Below are positions 61,181 through 64,000 of a DNA stretch of 64,000 bases, piece by piece. The translations under genes were made by a program, and so were the position numbers. This stretch comes from Ipomoea triloba (taxonomy: Eukaryota > Streptophyta > Magnoliopsida > Solanales > Convolvulaceae): contig NC_044925.1 in assembly GCF_003576645.1 (NCBI RefSeq), positions 22,136,299 through 22,200,298 on the forward strand, in the 5' to 3' direction. Positions within the stretch are counted from its first letter, which is position 1; every line of letters starts with the position of its first letter. Below the pieces are notes generated by a model that was given only the letters and a program-made list of their open reading frames with translations, was not told the DNA's origin and did no database searches.

Positions 61181-62721
61181 GAGTTAATTCCTTTTTTGGT
61201 CCTAGAGTTATTGTGCACTAGACAATTTTGGTCCGGAGTTATTAATTTGACCACATTTTGCCATGACTTTGTTAAAAGTGGACAATTTTAGTCCAAAGTT
61301 AGTCAAACCGTTTGTTAGCCGTGAATTTGAGGGGCATTTCCGTCCTTTCAAGTCTATAACTTAATCAGAACACTATTGTAAAGCTCAACAACGATCTTCT
61401 TCACCATTTGCAGACCCACATTACGAACCGCTTTGTATGACAACAATCCTGATTAATTCATAAGCTAATTTTAATTGAATTTCACTGTAAATTCCTTACC
61501 CGATCAATTTAAATGTGTCCAAGTTGGCAAAATTATTAAATTTCTTTGCAAATTACTGCAATTTGACTGCAAAATTATTGAATTTCATTGCAAATGACCG
61601 CAAAATTTAACCTCAATTACAACAATTTAAATGTGAAATTCAATTACTCAAAAAAAAAATGAAAATTCTGCTAATTTTAATTGAATTTCACTGCAAACTC
61701 TTTTTAAAGGAATTTGAAGTAATTTAAATGTTGAGTAATTTAATAAAATCCGGATCAATTTCATAAGCTAATTTTAATTCAACTTAATTCAATGCCAAAA
61801 TGGATCATGGCGATGAACATTGGGAAAGTTGTTCTAGAGATGAATTTCACTGCAAATTTCTTACCCGTTCAAAAGAAGATCGTCGTGGAACCTATGCGAG
61901 CATTGGGAAAGCTGTTCTGGAGGTTTCGACGGGAGTGGGTCTTCGCATCAAAAGCTAGAGGAGATGAGTCCTTGGGTGGAAAGAGAAGGAGAATCATGGG
62001 TGGTAGGGGTCGTCGCGATTCGCTGGTTACCGTTGCGATTACCTCCACCATTCTGCTGCGGCGGCGACGGTGGGAGGATGAGAAATGTGTCGTCGTGATT
62101 GTTACTCGACAAGAACCCAAGACAGCAAACGATGTCGTACCAGCTGAACATAACAGTGAGAGAAAGGAACAGAGCATGTGCCATAATTTCTAGGGTCGGG
62201 TATGGCTCGGTTGGTCGGTCGGCGATGAATCTGTGATCTGGTCGTAACCGAGCTTGACTGCCGCAGATTCGAGGAGATTAACAATACAAGGATGCATCAT
62301 CAGCTTCATCGCGGTCATTATCCACTCCGTTTCTTCTTCCTCCAACGGCTCTACCATCACCGGCACGTACCTTTTTCAGCACACTGGCGGCCTCACTCCC
62401 CTGCCGCTACAACTTAATCTCTTGTAAGCGCAAGAACAATTGCAGAAACTCTTCTCTCTCTGCTTCTTGCCCATTGAACAATTTGAAGGTGTGGGTCTGC
62501 AAAACATCCGTGCTAAGCTTTACAAATAGAAGGCTGATTAAGTTATGCATTTGAAAGGACAGAAACACCCCTCAAATTCACGGCTGACAAACGGTTTGAC
62601 TAACGTTGGACTAAAATTGTCCACCTTTAACAAAGTCAGGGCAAAATGTGGTCAAAATAATAAATCCGGACTAAAATTGTCCAATGCACTATAACTCTAG
62701 GACCAAAAAAGGAATTAACTC
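61181..62721. mobile_element. Mutator-like element carrying GC-rich cargo (Pack-MULE candidate 2)
   Basis: Terminal inverted repeats of about 180 bp, starting GAGTTAATTCCTTTTTTGG and ending in the inverse, are highly similar to each other. The perfect 9-bp duplication TTGATTTAA lies at 61172-61180 and 62722-62730. The interior has no transposase but has GC-rich coding-like DNA. On the minus strand an ATG at 62184 opens 78 codons beginning MAHALFLSLTVMFSWYDIVC. Further upstream (62300-62520, minus) is HTFKLFNGQEAEREEFLQLF and EEEETEWIMTAMKLMMHPC-like text broken by stops. The stretch 61780-61870 repeats the phrase 'cattgggaaagttgttctgg' / 'cattgggaaagctgttctgg'. Donor genes not identified. Confidence 0.78.
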
Positions 62722-62730
62722 TTGATTTAA

Positions 62731-63604
62731 TAATCAGGTTCCGAATTTGACTCTAAGTGGGAGCCAAAATCTATGTTGATTTACTTATGATCTAATTGTC
62801 AACTAGAGTTATAATATGAGTTTCACCAAAAATACACTGCACATTCGATAATGACTACAACTTTTCTCGTAAATCAAATTACAATTAATATCTTACTAAA
62901 AAAAAAAAGCAATAACAACACTGTAATCCAGTAAATAAACATTTGTTAATAACTACATTGAAATGACACTCTCAAATCAGTTGTTCTTACTGTTGCTTTC
63001 TCCTCTTCATCTTTGCGCCTGTCTGTATTTTAAACCCCCTTTCACTTTTTTATTCATCTGATTGTCTGCTTCATCTTTCTTGAAGATTGTACCTTATTCC
63101 ATATATTTCTTTGATGCCCTTAACCCAGACACGGCATATCCGCATGATCTTGGTTATGTGTGAATCTTGATGACAGAATATTTCACTACGAGGAAAAGAA
63201 CACAGTACTACGTTAACCCAAGATTCTTAATTACTAGAGGAGGACAACAGCTTGTAACATAACATGCCTATATTATATATATATATATAGTCCTCTTGTT
63301 TCTATACATGTCCGAAAGAGAATAAAAAGGTAAAAAAAATTGGCATGGCGCAGTTACCCTGGAAGAAAAGACAGCAGTTCATTTTCGATCTCTCTCACCT
63401 TTTGACCTAAGATGAGTTCTTGGATTTGGCAATGATTTGAAAAGTGAAAATCTTACAGAGTAAAAACACACAGTACAAACAACAAACACAAAAGGTTTTT
63501 CAACTTTGACTCTAAGTTGTTTCAATCTCTCCAGTCAAAACAGTGAAACACCAATAGTTATATTATGAACCGAGGACCACCAGGTAAGGTGGACTCTAAT
63601 CCAA
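62731..63604. other. Intergenic DNA, nothing recognised
   Basis: No gene supported. (AT)n at about 63272-63290. A GC-normal stretch at 62980-63180 does not hold an open frame in any reading I tried. Confidence 0.4.
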
Positions 63605-63757
63605 AGGTCTTGGGGTTGAGCGGCATAACTGTAGCTTCTCAAATAAGAGGTCTCAAGTTCGAATCTCAGTGTGAGACATTGACTCTTTTTGTGAGAAAGT
63701 ATGTATAAACAGTCGAACAGATACTACATTGTAACAGAGTCAATAGTACTAAAAAAA
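63605..63757 (+). mobile_element. SINE copy, diverged head, intact tail
   Basis: Degenerate A box (TTGGGGTTGAGCGGC) and B box (AAGTTCGAATCTC), then the family tail 'aacagatactacattgtaac' 'agagtcaatagtact' and an A-run. The head differs enough from 4567-4712 to suggest a subfamily. Confidence 0.7.
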
Positions 63758-64000
63758 ACTTTAAACTTTGTGTTTTGAATAGACTAGTTTATGAATATTA
63801 AATTTTAAGTTTATAAATATATAACATTTAGTTTCTAAATAATAAGTTTTGGGTTTCTGAACATATGTAAGACATGTTAAAAACATGTAACACAATGAAT
63901 GTTATTATTATTATTATTATTTGAGGATAACACAATGAATGTTATAATGTCTAATTTTAGAACATTAATCTTTGAGTTTATGAACATATAGTGTTTATTT
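63758..64000. other. AT-rich DNA to the window end
   Basis: A short direct repeat 'acacaatgaatgttat' lies at 63890 and 63929, separated by (ATT)n. No gene. Confidence 0.4.

Noticed and set aside
62980..63200. Possible 3' exon of a gene on the minus strand beyond the window
   Set aside because: Composition is gene-like, but every frame I read contains stops and I recognised no protein.

Overview
The window is nuclear DNA from a flowering plant. It is AT-rich, has GT-AG introns, plant-type gene families, and dense small transposons (MITEs, SINE copies, solo LTRs, Mutator-like elements). The gene set is that of a eudicot. My guess is an asterid such as a Convolvulaceae species, but the sequence does not prove it.

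Layout. Positions 1-14,800 hold no gene I can support, only repeats, MITEs, a SINE copy and transposon relics. A gene cluster lies at 14,875-30,481: a coiled-coil protein gene (+, 3 exons, 675 aa), a peptidase-C45/acyltransferase-like gene (-, 6 exons, 390 aa), a DUF1191 gene (+, carrying two transposon insertions) and an ABCC10-like ABC transporter gene (-, 10 exons, 1443 aa). Exon junctions were placed by splice signals plus frame. Every multi-exon model closes to a whole number of codons. Positions 30,482-45,912 are a transposon-rich gap with nested MITEs and solo LTRs, an eL13 ribosomal-protein fragment and a LINE reverse-transcriptase fragment. Positions 45,913-53,172 hold a hydroxyproline O-galactosyltransferase (HPGT1-like, GT31, 12 exons, 343 aa). 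Its sixth intron is about 3.9 kb and is filled by a large inverted-repeat element. An initiator tRNA-Met lies at 54,321-54,392 (-). The rest is repeats, including two Mutator-like elements with perfect 9-bp target-site duplications (TSDs) and non-transposon-like GC-rich cargo.

Most interesting locus: the DUF1191 gene. A hAT-type MITE sits in the coding region. Its 8-bp TSD and first base provide GT and AG splice sites that would remove exactly the element plus one TSD copy, restoring the ancestral reading frame: a de novo intron made by a transposon. The same gene also carries a 468-bp solo LTR (5-bp TSD, LTR promoter antisense to the gene) in its signal-peptide codons, so the present allele may be non-functional unless that insertion is bypassed.

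The protein genes appear unrelated in pathway: an uncharacterised coiled-coil protein, a putative NTN-hydrolase acyltransferase, a secreted/membrane DUF1191 protein, a membrane transporter and a Golgi arabinogalactan-protein glycosyltransferase. No operon-like or biosynthetic cluster logic is evident.
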